A stretch of 6,280 bases of DNA from Planctomycetaceae bacterium (GTDB lineage Bacteria; Planctomycetota; Phycisphaerae; Phycisphaerales; SM1A02), in contig NYVB01000100.1 of assembly GCA_002684315.1 (NCBI GenBank), positions 1 to 6,280 on the forward strand, read 5' to 3'. Positions 5,614-6,280 of this stretch are shown here, piece by piece. A program made the position numbers and the translations under genes. Below the pieces are notes generated by a model. It searched no databases and was not told the DNA's origin. It saw only the letters and a list, made by a program, of their open reading frames with translations. Position 1 is the stretch's first letter, and the number at the start of each line of letters is the position of its first letter.

Positions 5614-6280
5614 GTCACGAAATCATCATTCCCTCTCCCGGCGAATCGGTGACCGAAATCACGGTCGGAGCATGGCTGAAGCAGGACGGCGACTGGGTGG
5701 AAAAGGATGAGGCGATCTGCGAGATCGAATCAGACAAGGCCACGCTCGAAGTCGGCGCTCCAAACGAGGGAATCCTCAGCATCTCGGCCCGGGAAGGCGA
5801 GGAACTCGACGTTGGCGCGGTTCTGGGAACCGTCGAACCAGGTGAGAAACCGGCGGGTGCCTCACCCGCTGAAAGCGATTCCGGATCCGCCGACGCGCCA
5901 CAGGCCACACCCCCCGCTGACACCGCGGGAGGAGACCATGGCGGCGCACGCGCCAGCACCGTCGCGAAGAAGATCGCTCAGGAACGTGGCGTCGACCTCA
6001 AGGGCGTCACCGGAAGTGGACCGTCCGGCCGAATCATGAAGGCTGATGTGATGTCAGCCACCGAAGCTGCACACGAGGCCGCACCGCCCAGAAGTGCAGC
6101 GAAACCGACAGCCGCACCCGCACCCGCACCCGCAGCGAAGGCACGAGAAGCGCTGATCGCCGCTCCGATCGGCTCTCGCGAAATACGTCGCGAAAGAATG
6201 ACCAAGCTTCGCCAGAAGATCGCGGAGCGATTGGTCAGTGCTCAGCACACCGCCGCGATGCTGACGACCTTCAATGAAGC
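5610..6280 (+). CDS. sucB: Dihydrolipoyllysine succinyltransferase E2 component (SucB), 5' part
   Basis: SucB forms the core of the 2-oxoglutarate dehydrogenase complex: its lipoyl arm takes the succinyl group from SucA and its catalytic domain transfers it to CoA. The window holds 223 codons plus two bases; full-length proteins have about 400 residues, so the C-terminal half is cut off by the window edge. The lipoyl domain covers about residues 2-75, with PGESVTE near the start and the lipoylation site ESDKAT at Lys43. An Ala/Pro/Gly-rich linker follows, then the E3-binding domain at about 113-148 (ASTVAKKIAQERGVDL, GSGPSGRIMKADV), a second Ala-Pro linker (about 149-180) and the start of the acyltransferase domain (RRERMTKLRQKIAERLVSAQ). 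The domain features alone would also fit another 2-oxoacid dehydrogenase E2; the position behind sucA settles on SucB. An in-frame ATG at 5598 would add only MDAT and is less likely, because family members begin just before the lipoyl domain. Confidence 0.95.
   Translation, partial: MSHEIIIPSPGESVTEITVGAWLKQDGDWVEKDEAICEIESDKATLEVGAPNEGILSISAREGEELDVGAVLGTVEPGEKPAGASPAESDSGSADAPQATPPADTAGGDHGGARASTVAKKIAQERGVDLKGVTGSGPSGRIMKADVMSATEAAHEAAPPRSAAKPTAAPAPAPAAKAREALIAAPIGSREIRRERMTKLRQKIAERLVSAQHTAAMLTTFNE
6112..6134 (+). repeat. CCGCAC hexanucleotide repeat in the SucB linker
   Basis: CCGCAC is repeated three times in tandem, followed by a partial fourth copy (CCGCA). It encodes the alternating Ala-Pro stretch of the flexible linker between the E3-binding and catalytic domains. 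Such Ala-Pro linkers are usual in E2 proteins. The hexamer keeps the frame, so a gain or loss of units would only lengthen or shorten the linker. Confidence 0.75.

Overview
The window is a bacterial chromosome segment, moderately GC-rich (roughly 55-60 % by eye). All its genes lie on the + strand: priA (primosomal helicase), sucA (2-oxoglutarate dehydrogenase E1) and the first 223 codons of sucB (the matching E2 succinyltransferase), which runs off the right edge. Base composition and codon use look even throughout. I see no mobile element, RNA gene, CRISPR array or phage remnant. Taxonomy is uncertain. The divergent PriA zinc region, the GTG start without a Shine-Dalgarno site, and the tailed SucA would suit a planctomycete-type lineage (possibly Phycisphaerae), but this is a guess.

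Layout. Positions 1-28 hold a short upstream region with an in-frame stop and a TAGAAT box almost touching the priA GTG start. priA (29-2383) is complete. A 99-base gap (2384-2482) follows, with four GATC sites, a second copy of the TAGAAT-containing motif (11 of 12 bases identical to the one before priA) and a GGAG ribosome binding site for sucA. sucA (2483-5545) is complete and carries an unusual 83-residue charged C-terminal tail. The 64-base sucA-sucB gap (5546-5609) holds a perfect 7-bp hairpin with a GTGA loop, then a ribosome binding site, then a 9-codon open reading frame whose TGA overlaps the sucB ATG as ATGA. sucB (5610 to the edge) shows the lipoyl domain, the E3-binding domain and the start of the catalytic domain.

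Function. SucA and SucB are two of the three parts of the 2-oxoglutarate dehydrogenase complex of the TCA cycle. SucA decarboxylates 2-oxoglutarate on thiamine diphosphate and passes the succinyl group to the lipoyl-lysine of SucB, which transfers it to CoA. The E3 subunit (Lpd) is not in the window. PriA restarts stalled replication forks and has no obvious link to the other two; it appears to be an independent neighbour with its own promoter.

The window is mostly ordinary housekeeping sequence and I found no new multi-gene system. The most interesting points are the sucA-sucB junction (hairpin plus a 9-codon ORF coupled to sucB), the SucA tail, the motif shared by the priA and sucA upstream regions, and the altered first cysteine pair in PriA.
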